A stretch of DNA of 64,000 nucleotides from contig NZ_CP118955.1 in the NCBI RefSeq assembly GCF_029023785.1, positions 1,300,501 through 1,364,500 of the forward strand, written 5' to 3'. The DNA comes from Enterococcus faecium (lineage in GTDB: Bacteria > Bacillota > Bacilli > Lactobacillales > Enterococcaceae). The notes below the pieces were generated by a model. It did no database searches. It was not told the DNA's origin and was given only the letters and a program-made list of their open reading frames with translations. Positions 9,433-18,264 of the stretch are shown piece by piece. Position 1 is the stretch's first letter; each line of letters begins with the position of its first letter. The translations under genes were made by a program, and so were the position numbers.

Positions 9433-10464
9433 ATGCTTACAATCGCTTATCTTGGCAATGGAAAGAGTACAAATCGCTATCATTTGCCTTTTTCAAGAAA
9501 ACTTACGAACAAAATCAATATCAAAAAAATTTTTTCCCCATCTGAACCAGTGTGGAAAACATTCGAAGACATCGAATATACTGATCAGCTGTCTGATCTT
9601 TGGGATGATCCTGAGATCCAATTAGTTGTCATCACTACACCTAGTCAATTTCATTATGAATATGGAAAAATGGCACTCGAACATGGTAAGAATGTACTAG
9701 TAGAGAAACCTTTTGCAGAAACGTCAAAGGAAGCAGAAGAGTTATTTGCATTAGCAAAAGAAAAAGGTCTATTTATCCAATGTTACCAAAACAGACGGTT
9801 CGATTCTGACTTCTTGACAGTCCAAAAAGTAATCGAAAGCGGAAAATTAGGGGATATTTTAGAAGTAGAAATGCATTATGATTATTTCAGACCGGAAGTA
9901 CCAGAAAATACGCATGAATTTTCTACTGCGAACAGCTATTTATATGGACATGCTTGTCATACAGTAGATCAAGTTCTTTCTTATTTCGGCGAACCAGATG
10001 ATATCAGCTATGATGTACGTCAACTTTTAGGGAAAGGACGAATGAATGATTACTTCGATCTGGATTTTTTCTATGGAAATATGAAAATTTCGATAAAATC
10101 CAGTTATTTCCGCATCAAAGAACGTCCAAGTTTCGTCGTTTACGGAAAAAAAGGGATGTTCGTGAAACAAACAAAAGATCGACAAGAAGAACATCTGAAA
10201 ATGTTTTACATGCCTGATCATGAAGACTTTGGTATCGATTTGCCCGAACATTATGGTGTATTGACCTATATAGATGAACAAGGGAGTTATCATGAAGAAA
10301 AAGTAATTTCCGAGGTTGGTGATTACAGCCGTGTCTACGAAGGGATTTACGAGACATTAGTTAATGGCGCAGAAAAAGTCATCAAAGATGAAGAAACAAT
10401 CTTACAAATGAAAATTTTGGAAGAAGGAATCAAAAGCATTCAAGAATCAGAAGGAAAAATATGA
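9433..10464 (+). CDS. Gfo/Idh/MocA-family NAD(P)-dependent oxidoreductase
   Basis: 343 residues behind a perfect AGGAGG. The N-terminal Rossmann fold begins IAYLGNGKSTNRYHLPF, with the family motif VLVEKPFAETSKEA near residue 95 (the EKP lysine is the family catalytic or NAD-contact residue). The C-terminal alpha/beta domain carries the YLYGHACHTVDQVL segment (His near 176-180) typical of YhhX/YdgJ-like members. It probably oxidises or reduces a sugar or inositol derivative; substrate unknown. It is monocistronic, with an RpiR-type regulator divergent to it. Confidence 0.85.
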   Translation: MLTIAYLGNGKSTNRYHLPFSRKLTNKINIKKIFSPSEPVWKTFEDIEYTDQLSDLWDDPEIQLVVITTPSQFHYEYGKMALEHGKNVLVEKPFAETSKEAEELFALAKEKGLFIQCYQNRRFDSDFLTVQKVIESGKLGDILEVEMHYDYFRPEVPENTHEFSTANSYLYGHACHTVDQVLSYFGEPDDISYDVRQLLGKGRMNDYFDLDFFYGNMKISIKSSYFRIKERPSFVVYGKKGMFVKQTKDRQEEHLKMFYMPDHEDFGIDLPEHYGVLTYIDEQGSYHEEKVISEVGDYSRVYEGIYETLVNGAEKVIKDEETILQMKILEEGIKSIQESEGKI

Positions 10465-10491
10465 CATATTTGTAAGAATCGGGTTTGTTTT

Positions 10492-10520
10492 TTGACGCAT
10501 AAACTGTCTTATTGTACGAT
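10492..10520 (+). promoter_or_regulatory. sigma-A promoter for the small repeat protein gene
   Basis: TTGACG (10492-10497), a 17-base spacer and TACGAT (10515-10520), 33 bases before the start codon at 10553. The short gene therefore has its own transcription unit. Confidence 0.65.
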
Positions 10521-10552
10521 GAAAAAGTATAGAACTACTAGGAGGAACCAAC

Positions 10553-10858
10553 ATGACAAATTATGACGGTGAAAAACACAAACGATTAAGAGGTTCAATG
10601 GCCCCTAAAACAGAAGAAGAAGTGGCTTTAGCAGGAACTAATTCTGGTGAAACAGAAGACAAAGAAGAATCATTAGCTGGCACAAACTCTGGTGAAACAG
10701 AAAATAAAGAAACAGCTTTATCTGGTTCAAATTCTGTAGAAGAGGAAACAAAGCCTAATGAGCCCAATCACTTTGAAAAAGATATCGAAAAAGCGGTTGA
10801 AGATGTCAAAGAAAAATTTGAAGAACTGACCTCAAAAAATAAACATGATCATCATTGA
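10553..10858 (+). CDS. small acidic disordered protein with three 15-residue repeats, function unknown
   Basis: 101 residues behind AGGAGGAACCAAC. I do not recognise the family. There is a basic N-terminus (GEKHKRLRGS), then three tandem 15-residue units (ALAGTNSGETEDKEE, SLAGTNSGETENKET and a diverged ALSGSNSVEEETKPN), then a charged helix likely to form a coiled coil (EKDIEKAVEDVKEKFEEL) and a His-rich end (KHDHH). There is no signal peptide, membrane segment or cysteine. It has its own promoter and terminator and intact codon structure, so it is probably expressed and cytosolic. It could be a stress or scaffold protein; that is a guess. Confidence 0.7.
   Translation: MTNYDGEKHKRLRGSMAPKTEEEVALAGTNSGETEDKEESLAGTNSGETENKETALSGSNSVEEETKPNEPNHFEKDIEKAVEDVKEKFEELTSKNKHDHH
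10625..10759 (+). repeat. three tandem 45-bp units within the small acidic ORF
   Basis: Units 10625-10669, 10670-10714 and 10715-10759 encode the repeated AGTNSGET-type blocks. The first two are close at DNA level and the third is diverged, so copy number may vary between strains. Confidence 0.8.
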
Positions 10859-10878
10859 TCGGACGAAATCAATTCATA

Positions 10879-10912
10879 AAAGCAGGAGACATTTGGTCAC
10901 CTGCTTTTTTTC
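10879..10912 (+). terminator. terminator after the small acidic protein gene
   Basis: AGCAGGAGAC (10881-10890) pairs with GTCACCTGCT (10896-10905) with one mismatch, followed by a T run. Confidence 0.75.
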
Positions 10913-10989
10913 TGTATCCATTCGATAGAAATCGTTCGGTACAGTCGTAAAAAAAATCCAACTGTAAGTTGTACCAAACACCCCTCGAT

Positions 10990-11005
10990 TTAAAAGCGCT
11001 ACCAT
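10990..11005 (+). promoter_or_regulatory. possible CcpA site (cre) before the PTS regulator
   Basis: TTAAAAGCGCTACCAT matches 14 of 16 positions of the cre consensus WTGNNARCGNWWWCAW and lies 32 bases upstream of the GTG start. It would make the PTS cluster subject to catabolite repression. It is pattern matching only. Confidence 0.4.
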
Positions 11006-11036
11006 ACTAGAATATAAGTAGGAGGTGAACAGCGCT

Positions 11037-13052
11037 GTGAACTACAAAATTAGTTATCTCCTGAAAACACCAAGAGAAATCAGTCTAGAAAAAGCAGCAG
11101 AGATCATCGAAGTAAATACAAGCGAGGCGATCAAACAATTAACTCCTTTTGCCGAATATGTGGATGATACCCGTATCCGTATAAAGAAATTCCGAGCAAT
11201 CGACTGGGCAGAAAAATTTTTGGATATTACTCGATTTGAAGCTGTGTATACCGAACAAGAGCGAAGAGATCTTCTTTATTTGATGGTTTATTCGACTGCA
11301 ACGTCTGTTTCTGTTTTTCATTTTCAAGATTTTCTTCAGGTTTCTAAAGGGACAGTCCTGTCAGATATCAAAAAGATAAGAAATGAATTAGAAGTGGAAG
11401 ATTGTCAGCTGTCGTATACTAGGAAAACTGGTTTTAGGCTGCTAGGGTCAGAAGCAATATTAAGAAGAGAAGCAAAAAATCGCACTGCTCGTTTGATGCA
11501 GTCACTTGCTGGAAGATTTGGGCTCACGTATTTAACCGCAACCCTTTCCATTGATTATTACGCCAAAGTTAGAGATTTGCTAGATAAAACGATTTCACTA
11601 TCAGATCTTCGATTCGCACCAAATCGAATGGATGAATTAGCTTATTATTTGAGTTTGACAACCATTCGAATTGGAAAAACATCCATGGAACTGGTAAAAG
11701 ATGCTGAACTGTTGGCTTCTCTTGCAGTCACTGACATTAGTCGACAAGTATTGACTGGCCTTGGCTATTCCGAACATCAAAATTCGGAGATTATATTTTT
11801 CTCTCTTTGCTTAGCATCGATCGTTGAAGGAGATGTCCAGGAGCCTGCACTTGATTTTTTGCTGGAATGTTCTTCAGAAGTCATCCATCGCATGGAATTC
11901 CTGATGGCCGTAGAATTTGCTTCGTTTCGTGAATTATTGATGAATGTCTTTTATCACTTGGTCCCTGCCTATTTTCGTATTTCCTATTCTTTTTATTTAC
12001 CTAATGTGATGATCGATCAAATTAAGCATCAATATGCTTCCATCTACGAAATGACAAGAAAAGCATTACTTCCGTTAGAAAGACGAATAGGGAAGAGCAT
12101 CCCTGAAGAAGAGATTGGTTTTTTCACTATACTATTTGGCGGAGAGATCAGAAAAGCGGACGCAGAAGAAAGAAATAGAAAAATAAGAGCCGTGATCGTC
12201 TGTCCAAGTGGCATTAGCTCTTCATTGATCTTAAAAAGTGAACTTCAGCAATTATTCCCGATGATCTTTTTTACAGAGACTAATTCAGCTGACCGCTTAC
12301 ACGAGGTTGACGAAACTTCTTACGATATTATTTTTTCTACTGTACCTCTCACACTTACTGATAAGAAAAAGTCTCTCTATGTTCTGCATCCAATCATGAC
12401 TGACTTGGAAAAAAATCAGCTGATCAATCAAGTACAAAGAGATTGGCTGATACCAGGATTTTCAATGCCTTCTGCCCAAGAATTGTTGTCGGCGCTACTG
12501 CCTTATATCGAATTAAAAGAAGGCGTAGACGAAGAAAAGCTCTATCAAGTATTAAATCGTAAAATGAACAAACTTTTAGAAAAGAAGGAGGATCAACGTC
12601 CTATGCTATCTGAATTATTAACAGAAGAAATGATCCAATTATCGGATCAACCAAAAAACTGGCAAGAAGCAATCACATTTGCCGCACAGCCGCTATTATC
12701 AGAAAATAAAATAGAAGAAAGTTATATCAAAGCTATGATCGAGCGCGTGGAGCAGTATGGTGCGTTTATCCATATTGGCGATCACATCGCATTACCTCAT
12801 GCTCGTCCAGAAGATGGCGTAAACGAAGTAGGGATGTCTTTGCTGAAACTTCAACAACCTGTGGATCTGCTTGATAATCCAGCCCATCCCATTAGTTTGT
12901 TCATCTGTTTAGCTGCTATCGATAATGAGGCACATCTTCGGGCTTTGGCAAATTTAACAAAGCTACTTTCTAATAAACAAAATCTTCAAGATTTATTACA
13001 CGCATCAACAAAAGAAGAAATATTAGCGATCATAAGAAAAGGAGACGAATGA
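11037..13052 (+). CDS. PRD-containing BglG/MtlR-type regulator with fused EIIB-like and EIIA domains
   Basis: 671 residues. I take the GTG at 11037, 11 bases after AGGAGG, because the GTG at 11025 overlaps that Shine-Dalgarno. In order it has N-terminal HTH domains (to about residue 160, including LQVSKGTVLSDIKKIRNELEVE), two PRD regulatory domains (about 165-385), a galactitol-type EIIB-like domain with CPSGISSS near 396, and a C-terminal EIIA(Fru/Mtl) domain (about 520-671) with the phospho-His motif LPHARPEDG. It should activate the PTS genes that follow by one base and 25 bases. No free EIIA lies in the cluster, so this EIIA may also feed the transporter. Confidence 0.9.
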   Translation: MNYKISYLLKTPREISLEKAAEIIEVNTSEAIKQLTPFAEYVDDTRIRIKKFRAIDWAEKFLDITRFEAVYTEQERRDLLYLMVYSTATSVSVFHFQDFLQVSKGTVLSDIKKIRNELEVEDCQLSYTRKTGFRLLGSEAILRREAKNRTARLMQSLAGRFGLTYLTATLSIDYYAKVRDLLDKTISLSDLRFAPNRMDELAYYLSLTTIRIGKTSMELVKDAELLASLAVTDISRQVLTGLGYSEHQNSEIIFFSLCLASIVEGDVQEPALDFLLECSSEVIHRMEFLMAVEFASFRELLMNVFYHLVPAYFRISYSFYLPNVMIDQIKHQYASIYEMTRKALLPLERRIGKSIPEEEIGFFTILFGGEIRKADAEERNRKIRAVIVCPSGISSSLILKSELQQLFPMIFFTETNSADRLHEVDETSYDIIFSTVPLTLTDKKKSLYVLHPIMTDLEKNQLINQVQRDWLIPGFSMPSAQELLSALLPYIELKEGVDEEKLYQVLNRKMNKLLEKKEDQRPMLSELLTEEMIQLSDQPKNWQEAITFAAQPLLSENKIEESYIKAMIERVEQYGAFIHIGDHIALPHARPEDGVNEVGMSLLKLQQPVDLLDNPAHPISLFICLAAIDNEAHLRALANLTKLLSNKQNLQDLLHASTKEEILAIIRKGDE

Positions 13053-13053
13053 T

Positions 13054-13338
13054 ATGAAAATTTTTGCAGTATGTCAAAGTGGATTAGGAACAAGTTTTAT
13101 GGTAGAGATGAACATCAAACAAGCACTTGCAGATCTTGGAGCAGATGTGGACGAGTTTGAAGTAAGTCATACGGATGTTGGAAGTGTATCTAGCGATATG
13201 GCTGATTATTTCTTCATTGAGCATTCTTTGAAAGATACGCTAACTTCTATACCTGATGAAAAGCTCGTACCTTTGCAATCGATCATTGACAGCGAAGAAG
13301 TAAAAGAAAAAGTAACGAAGATCTTGTCAAAAGAATAA
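13054..13338 (+). CDS. PTS EIIB component, Ula (ascorbate)-type
   Basis: 94-residue cytosolic phosphocarrier with the P-loop CQSGLGTS, where Cys8 is the phosphorylated residue. The sequence after the loop (MVEMNIKQALADLGADVDEFEVSHTDVG) is typical of UlaB/SgaB. It starts one base after the regulator stop behind AAAAGGAGACGAATGAT. It receives phosphate from an EIIA and passes it to the substrate bound by the IIC encoded next. Family substrate is L-ascorbate in E. coli, but many Firmicute homologues have other or unknown substrates. Confidence 0.9.
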   Translation: MKIFAVCQSGLGTSFMVEMNIKQALADLGADVDEFEVSHTDVGSVSSDMADYFFIEHSLKDTLTSIPDEKLVPLQSIIDSEEVKEKVTKILSKE

Positions 13339-13363
13339 AAATGATTCAAGGGAGGAACTATCA

Positions 13364-14737
13364 ATGGATAAATTGTTGAATTTGTTTGTGTCAATCGTCA
13401 GTCAGCCCTCCATCCTCGTTTCTTTGATTGCACTGCTTGGTCTCGTTCTTCAGAAGAAGAAATTTTCAGAAGTGATCCAAGGAACTATCAAAACATTTGT
13501 CGGATTCCTAGTACTGATCGGCGGTGCTGGTTTAATCAGTAATTCACTAACCCCTTTTGCTTCGATGTTCCAAACAGCTCTGCATACTCAAGGAGTAGTT
13601 CCTAGCAATGAAGCAGTAGTGGCGATTGCTTTGCAACAATACGGTACACCTACTGCTTTGATCATGCTAGTAGGGATGATCGTGAATATTTTACTTGCTA
13701 GATTCACAAGATATAAATTCATTTTTCTTACAGGTCAAGCAATGCTTTATGTTTCTTGTCTAACAGCAGTCATTTTAGTAAGCGCGGGGTTTACTGCAAA
13801 TTTGTGGATGATCTTATTAGGCGGGGTCTTCGAAGGAACACTATTAACTATTACGCCTGCTCTTTGTCAACCGTTTATGAAGAACATCACTGGAAACAAT
13901 CAAGTTGCGTTAGGGCATACCGGAAATATCGGTTATGCTTCTAGTGGATGGATCGGAAAGTTTTTTGGAAACAAAGACCGTTCTACAGAGGACATAAAGA
14001 TTCCTAAAAGTTTCAGCTTTTTGCGAGATTCTACTGTATCGATCATGCTCTTGATGTCGATCGTATATGTCGCACTTGCTTTGTTAGCTGGTCCTGGATT
14101 TGTTGAAAGAGAACTAAGCAATGGAGACAACGCTGTAATCTTTGCACTGATCCAAGCTGGAACATTCACAGCTGGGTTTGTTATCGTCCTTCAAGGGGTT
14201 CGAATGGTGTTGGCAGAAATCGTTCCAGCATTCCAAGGGATTGCTAAAAAACTCGTACCCGATTCTAAACCAGCATTAGATGTTCCTATCGTTTTTCCAT
14301 ATGCACCTAATGCTGTATTAATTGGCTTTTTTGTTAGCTTCTTTGTAGGAACACTATCCATGTTTGCTATGATAGGCTTGCAAACTACAGTTATCATTCC
14401 TGGGGTAGTAGGACATTTCTTCTGCGGAGCTGCTTCTGGTGTCTTCGGCAACTCGACTGGCGGTAGAAGAGGGGCGGTATTAGGTTCTGCTTTCAATAGC
14501 TTATTGATTAGTTGGCTGCCATTATTTATCCTTCCAGTATTAGGAGATCTTAAAATCGCTTCTTCTACATTTGCCGATACTGATTATCTAGTACCAGGAC
14601 TTGTACTTGGGAAACTAGGAGAATACGGTCAAATAGCCTTGACAGTTGGAATCATCGCTTTCTTTTTACTTGTCGTATTATCTAGCTTTCTTTTTGCCGG
14701 AAAAAGAACAAACATTGTTTCTAAAGAACAGAATTAA
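13364..14737 (+). CDS. PTS EIIC permease, UlaA (ascorbate)-type
   Basis: 457-residue membrane permease with about ten or eleven hydrophobic segments, of the UlaA/SgaT superfamily (GGAGLISNSLTPFASMF, then QQYGTPTALIMLVGMIVN). It follows the EIIB gene with a GGGAGG Shine-Dalgarno. With the EIIB it would import and phosphorylate a sugar acid or polyol. The usual downstream ulaDEF-type catabolic genes are absent, so the substrate is not predictable and ascorbate is only one option. Confidence 0.88.
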   Translation: MDKLLNLFVSIVSQPSILVSLIALLGLVLQKKKFSEVIQGTIKTFVGFLVLIGGAGLISNSLTPFASMFQTALHTQGVVPSNEAVVAIALQQYGTPTALIMLVGMIVNILLARFTRYKFIFLTGQAMLYVSCLTAVILVSAGFTANLWMILLGGVFEGTLLTITPALCQPFMKNITGNNQVALGHTGNIGYASSGWIGKFFGNKDRSTEDIKIPKSFSFLRDSTVSIMLLMSIVYVALALLAGPGFVERELSNGDNAVIFALIQAGTFTAGFVIVLQGVRMVLAEIVPAFQGIAKKLVPDSKPALDVPIVFPYAPNAVLIGFFVSFFVGTLSMFAMIGLQTTVIIPGVVGHFFCGAASGVFGNSTGGRRGAVLGSAFNSLLISWLPLFILPVLGDLKIASSTFADTDYLVPGLVLGKLGEYGQIALTVGIIAFFLLVVLSSFLFAGKRTNIVSKEQN

Positions 14738-14749
14738 GCAAACTTCAAA

Positions 14750-14817
14750 ATAAAAATTGCTTGGACAATATCAGAAGAAGATTTAAAGTCTTCTGATATG
14801 TCGCAAGCAGTTTTTTG
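14750..14817. terminator. bidirectional terminator between the PTS and GH78 operons
   Basis: A long imperfect hairpin (arms about 14754-14779 and 14788-14816) sits between two convergent genes, with a T run on the plus side and A-rich sequence at the other end. It would end both transcripts. Confidence 0.75.
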
Positions 14818-14819
14818 TT

Positions 14820-16835
14820 TTATGCATTTATTTTTGAATAGCTTGTTAAGACAAGTGGCTGTTTTGCTAGAAGAGGATAACTTTTACCATTCATTTTCAC
14901 TGTTCCGCCTGTTCTATCAGAAGTAATCACGATCTTATCTTTTGTTTTTTCAAGCGAAATCTTTCCATCTTTGATAGGTAGCGTACAATTCAGTGTTTCA
15001 AATGAATCTAGATTAGGTTGTATCATAAATTCTTCATAACCTGGCTTTGTTGGATACAAACCGATAAAATAGCGTCCTAAAAGATAGATTGGGCTTGCTC
15101 CCCATGCATGGCATAAGCTTTTTCCATAAGGATCTCCATACATACTGTACTTTTCATTTCCTGTTTGAGTAGGGTCGTATTCTTCCCAGAAAGTTACCGC
15201 ATCATGAGATAACATCCCTCCCCAATAATCAAGAATCGTTTGGTAGACGATATTCGTCTGTCCGAGTTTGCATAAAGCATCTTGTTCATAGAATTTGAAA
15301 TATGGAGTAGTAATCTGTGTGATAGTGTCATTCAATAAGACATTCTTTAAGATCGATTGCTGTTGGTCTTTGTTAGCAAAATCGAATAAAACAGCGAAAA
15401 TATTCGCATGACGCGTCACATTTCTTCTCCCAGATTCATAGCAATCGATAAAAGCGCCAAGTTCTTCATCCCAAAAGTAGTCAAATAGGTTTTGTTTCAA
15501 TAGTTGATATTTTTCTTGATAGAGATGAGTATGATAATTTTCGTTCTCTCCATATGTTTCAGCTAAGATATCTCTGCAAGTGATCATGGAATGATAGGCT
15601 TTCAGTAATAAGACTTGTTCTGCAGCAAGCGTTCCTTCTTTATCCATTTCAGACCAATCAATAAATATCCAATCTTTTGCTCTCCCATAAATAAACCCTA
15701 ATTCATTCGTTTGCTCCATCAAGTATCTCATTAATGATTGCATCTTAGGGTAGACGATGCGTAAAAATTCATAGTCTTTCGTCATCATATAGTGGTTTTC
15801 GATACCAATCAACCACAAGATCGAATAGTCAACGATAGTATTCATATGCTGCTTGATTTCATTTTGTCCTCTTAATGCTAATATCGTTCGTTTATTGATT
15901 TCCTCGTCAAAAAAAAGATATTGATTGATCATGAATGATTGATACGCATCTCCAGACCAAATCCAGCGATCTCGTTTGATACCGTCGATAAAAAACAAAT
16001 CACTACATAACTTGAAGGTTTCTTCTGATACTGACCAGATCTGATTCAGTAAAGAAGAATCGCTTGAAAAAGCAGCTTGTTTCGAAAGAGATAAAAATTC
16101 ATGAAAAACTTGAAGTTGAACCATTCCAGTAGAAACCTCTGGTATAAACAAATAGCGAAAAGCGCGTTTACGAGCTTTCATTTTTCTTGTCATTCCTATT
16201 TGCTTATAGTAGCAATAATCGATATCCATAGCTTCTACATCGGACTCTCCATAACATAGAGTGATAGATTCGATATGGTCATCCAGAGATATTAGTTCTA
16301 CACAGCCATTCACTGCTCGCCCAAAATCGAATAAGATTCCTCCGCCAATCTCCGTTTCAGTGACTGGATGGACGCATTCTTTTTGATAATAGATTTGATT
16401 TGGATCTTTTGCGATATCGACATAAAGCGGACTCCAGCCAGCTGGATATTCTTCAATAAAATTACTTGCTGTCCAGCCAATATCTGATTTTACTTCGTCT
16501 CCCTCGATAAACATCGCTGGTAGCCCTGATGTATGTCCTACAAAGATACGAATTTTTGCTTTACCAGCTGGACAAGTCAGCCATTTTCCACATGGATGTT
16601 TTTGTCCATTAATTTCTACATACCCAACTCCTTGGATCGTCACTTTAAACATGGAAGGTTGATCAAGAAAGTAATATCTCTTAAACTTGACGTTCCGATG
16701 GCAATCATCCATGTACCAGTACGCTGGCCAGTCAAAACCTCGTTCTTCCCGTTGGAAATTTTGTAGCAGTCCATGGCGGATCTCAAAGTCTCCAGGATAC
16801 CAAAGCCATCTATCTTTATGTTTTTCATTTGTCAT
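14820..16835 (-). CDS. GH78-like (alpha-L-rhamnosidase-type) glycoside hydrolase, cytosolic
   Basis: 671 residues with no signal peptide, so it should act on imported substrate. An N-terminal beta domain (about 1-230) is followed by an (alpha/alpha)6 barrel (about 240-590) and a C-terminal beta domain. The barrel contains DGIKRDRWIWSGDAYQS (about residue 283), a variant of the rhamnosidase acid motif, and a later FWEEYDP...SLCHAWGASPIYLLGRY block typical of bacterial GH78. The start follows GGAGGTCGTGTAAA. It is second in an operon with the MFS gene 21 bases upstream. The motif is divergent, so the exact sugar may not be rhamnose. Confidence 0.8.
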   Translation of the reverse strand: MTNEKHKDRWLWYPGDFEIRHGLLQNFQREERGFDWPAYWYMDDCHRNVKFKRYYFLDQPSMFKVTIQGVGYVEINGQKHPCGKWLTCPAGKAKIRIFVGHTSGLPAMFIEGDEVKSDIGWTASNFIEEYPAGWSPLYVDIAKDPNQIYYQKECVHPVTETEIGGGILFDFGRAVNGCVELISLDDHIESITLCYGESDVEAMDIDYCYYKQIGMTRKMKARKRAFRYLFIPEVSTGMVQLQVFHEFLSLSKQAAFSSDSSLLNQIWSVSEETFKLCSDLFFIDGIKRDRWIWSGDAYQSFMINQYLFFDEEINKRTILALRGQNEIKQHMNTIVDYSILWLIGIENHYMMTKDYEFLRIVYPKMQSLMRYLMEQTNELGFIYGRAKDWIFIDWSEMDKEGTLAAEQVLLLKAYHSMITCRDILAETYGENENYHTHLYQEKYQLLKQNLFDYFWDEELGAFIDCYESGRRNVTRHANIFAVLFDFANKDQQQSILKNVLLNDTITQITTPYFKFYEQDALCKLGQTNIVYQTILDYWGGMLSHDAVTFWEEYDPTQTGNEKYSMYGDPYGKSLCHAWGASPIYLLGRYFIGLYPTKPGYEEFMIQPNLDSFETLNCTLPIKDGKISLEKTKDKIVITSDRTGGTVKMNGKSYPLLAKQPLVLTSYSKINA

Positions 16836-16856
16836 TTTACACGACCTCCATCAAAT

Positions 16857-18065
16857 TTATTTTGTTGTCAATTGTTCTTTTATTTCTTCATCTACTCTTA
16901 TCACTGTCTTTCTATTCGTCCTGTGTACTACTAGAAGGCTAATAAGCGCGCTAATCAACAGCAAGATACTGCCATTGACGAAAACAGCAAGTGTTTTACT
17001 CCCAAGAGAAGCAAAAGAGAGAAAGAGCAAACCATATGGTGCAATGAAAGTACCTAAATTAGCGCCAACCAATAAGATTGAAGTATTGAAACTCTCCGCG
17101 TACTTGGGCGCTTGGATACTTACTTGGTTGAATAAGTAAGGAATGAATAACGAAAAAGAAATTCCTGTTAGGATCGCACCAAACCCAATCACATACAGGT
17201 TTATCACAGTGGCAATCAATACAAAGCCGATTCCCATCAGTAGTAAAGAAAGTGTAAGCATATAGCGATGTGCTTTTGTCTGAAGCCAGCCAAAACAAAC
17301 TCCGGCAGCCATACTTGCCAATTGCATGATTGTTAAGATATTCGCTGCATTAGTTTCGTTTCCTAGAGAATAAGTCGTCAGGACTGTGGCTAATTTAATC
17401 GATACAGCATTATATACCACGATGACCAGCAAGAGAAAAATACCATAACTAATCATTTTAGGATTCGTTTTGATTACTTGTCTTGTTGGGGCTGTGCCAT
17501 GTGATTGAAGTTCAGTTGTTTCAGGTGTAGGAACAAACAAAACAAACAAGACAAGAATAGGTAAGCTGATGGCGTAGACTAAAAAGGTATATTGCCAACC
17601 GAACTGTACTAGCTGTCCTGCAACAAATGTCATTAAAGCTGCACCAAATCCTTGAAATGCACTTTGAAAACCAATCATAGAGGCTCGTTCATCTCCGTGA
17701 TAAAAGGCAGCAATCATGCTGACTGCCAAAGAATTGATCAATCCAAAGCCAATACCTAGTCCAGCTCTTGAAGCTAAGACAATACTGTAACTTTGTGAGA
17801 AGAGGGGGAGGATACCACAAATCGATGCAATCACTAATCCGATGATCACAGTTTGTTTTTGTCCGATTTTCCTAGCAATAAAACTACTAATCAAAACAAA
17901 AATAGTGACCATAAAAGAGGGAGCAGTCGTTAATAATTCAACAGCAGATAAAGAACGCGTGGCATAAGTAGCTGACATACTGGGAATTGCAGACGTGACT
18001 GCACCAGCAGAAGTCAAAATAAGAGAGACTGACAGCAGAGAAAATTTCATCATCTTTTTATTCAT
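16857..18065 (-). CDS. MFS transporter, 12 transmembrane segments
   Basis: 402 residues from the ATG at 18065 (AAAGGAAC upstream; an ATG two codons earlier is possible). It is a hydrophobic protein with about 12 spans and a central cytosolic loop. The family loop RKIGQKQTVIIGLVIASICGILP after TM2 marks it as major facilitator superfamily. It is transcribed ahead of the GH78-like hydrolase, so it probably imports the oligosaccharide or glycoside that the hydrolase cleaves. It is divergent from a degraded AraC-type regulator that would normally control it. Confidence 0.85.
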   Translation of the reverse strand: MNKKMMKFSLLSVSLILTSAGAVTSAIPSMSATYATRSLSAVELLTTAPSFMVTIFVLISSFIARKIGQKQTVIIGLVIASICGILPLFSQSYSIVLASRAGLGIGFGLINSLAVSMIAAFYHGDERASMIGFQSAFQGFGAALMTFVAGQLVQFGWQYTFLVYAISLPILVLFVLFVPTPETTELQSHGTAPTRQVIKTNPKMISYGIFLLLVIVVYNAVSIKLATVLTTYSLGNETNAANILTIMQLASMAAGVCFGWLQTKAHRYMLTLSLLLMGIGFVLIATVINLYVIGFGAILTGISFSLFIPYLFNQVSIQAPKYAESFNTSILLVGANLGTFIAPYGLLFLSFASLGSKTLAVFVNGSILLLISALISLLVVHRTNRKTVIRVDEEIKEQLTTK

Positions 18066-18084
18066 AAGCATGTTCCTTTCATTT

Positions 18085-18101
18085 TTGTAAGCGCTTATCA
18101 A
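18085..18101 (-). promoter_or_regulatory. cre-like palindrome at the MFS/GH78 transcription start
   Basis: On the minus strand TTGATAAGCGCTTACAA. Its half AGCGCTTACAA fits the cre consensus fully, with two mismatches in the other half. It sits directly downstream of the predicted -10, where CcpA binding would block transcription. Confidence 0.5.
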
Positions 18102-18103
18102 AA

Positions 18104-18132
18104 AATATAGTATGAAGTGGTTATTCTCTCAA
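18104..18132 (-). promoter_or_regulatory. promoter of the MFS-GH78 operon
   Basis: On the minus strand TTGAGA (18127-18132), a 17-base spacer and TATATT (18104-18109), placed about 40 bases before the MFS start codon. Confidence 0.6.
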
Positions 18133-18264
18133 TAGCGGAATCACAGGAAGTTCATGTCCCAACCATAGAAAGTCTTTATGAAACCAAAAATAGCTTTGCA
18201 TATAATAGCAGTACAGCGTGAACTAATAAGCGAAAGAAACCACTTACAAAAAAGAGGGAGTCAA

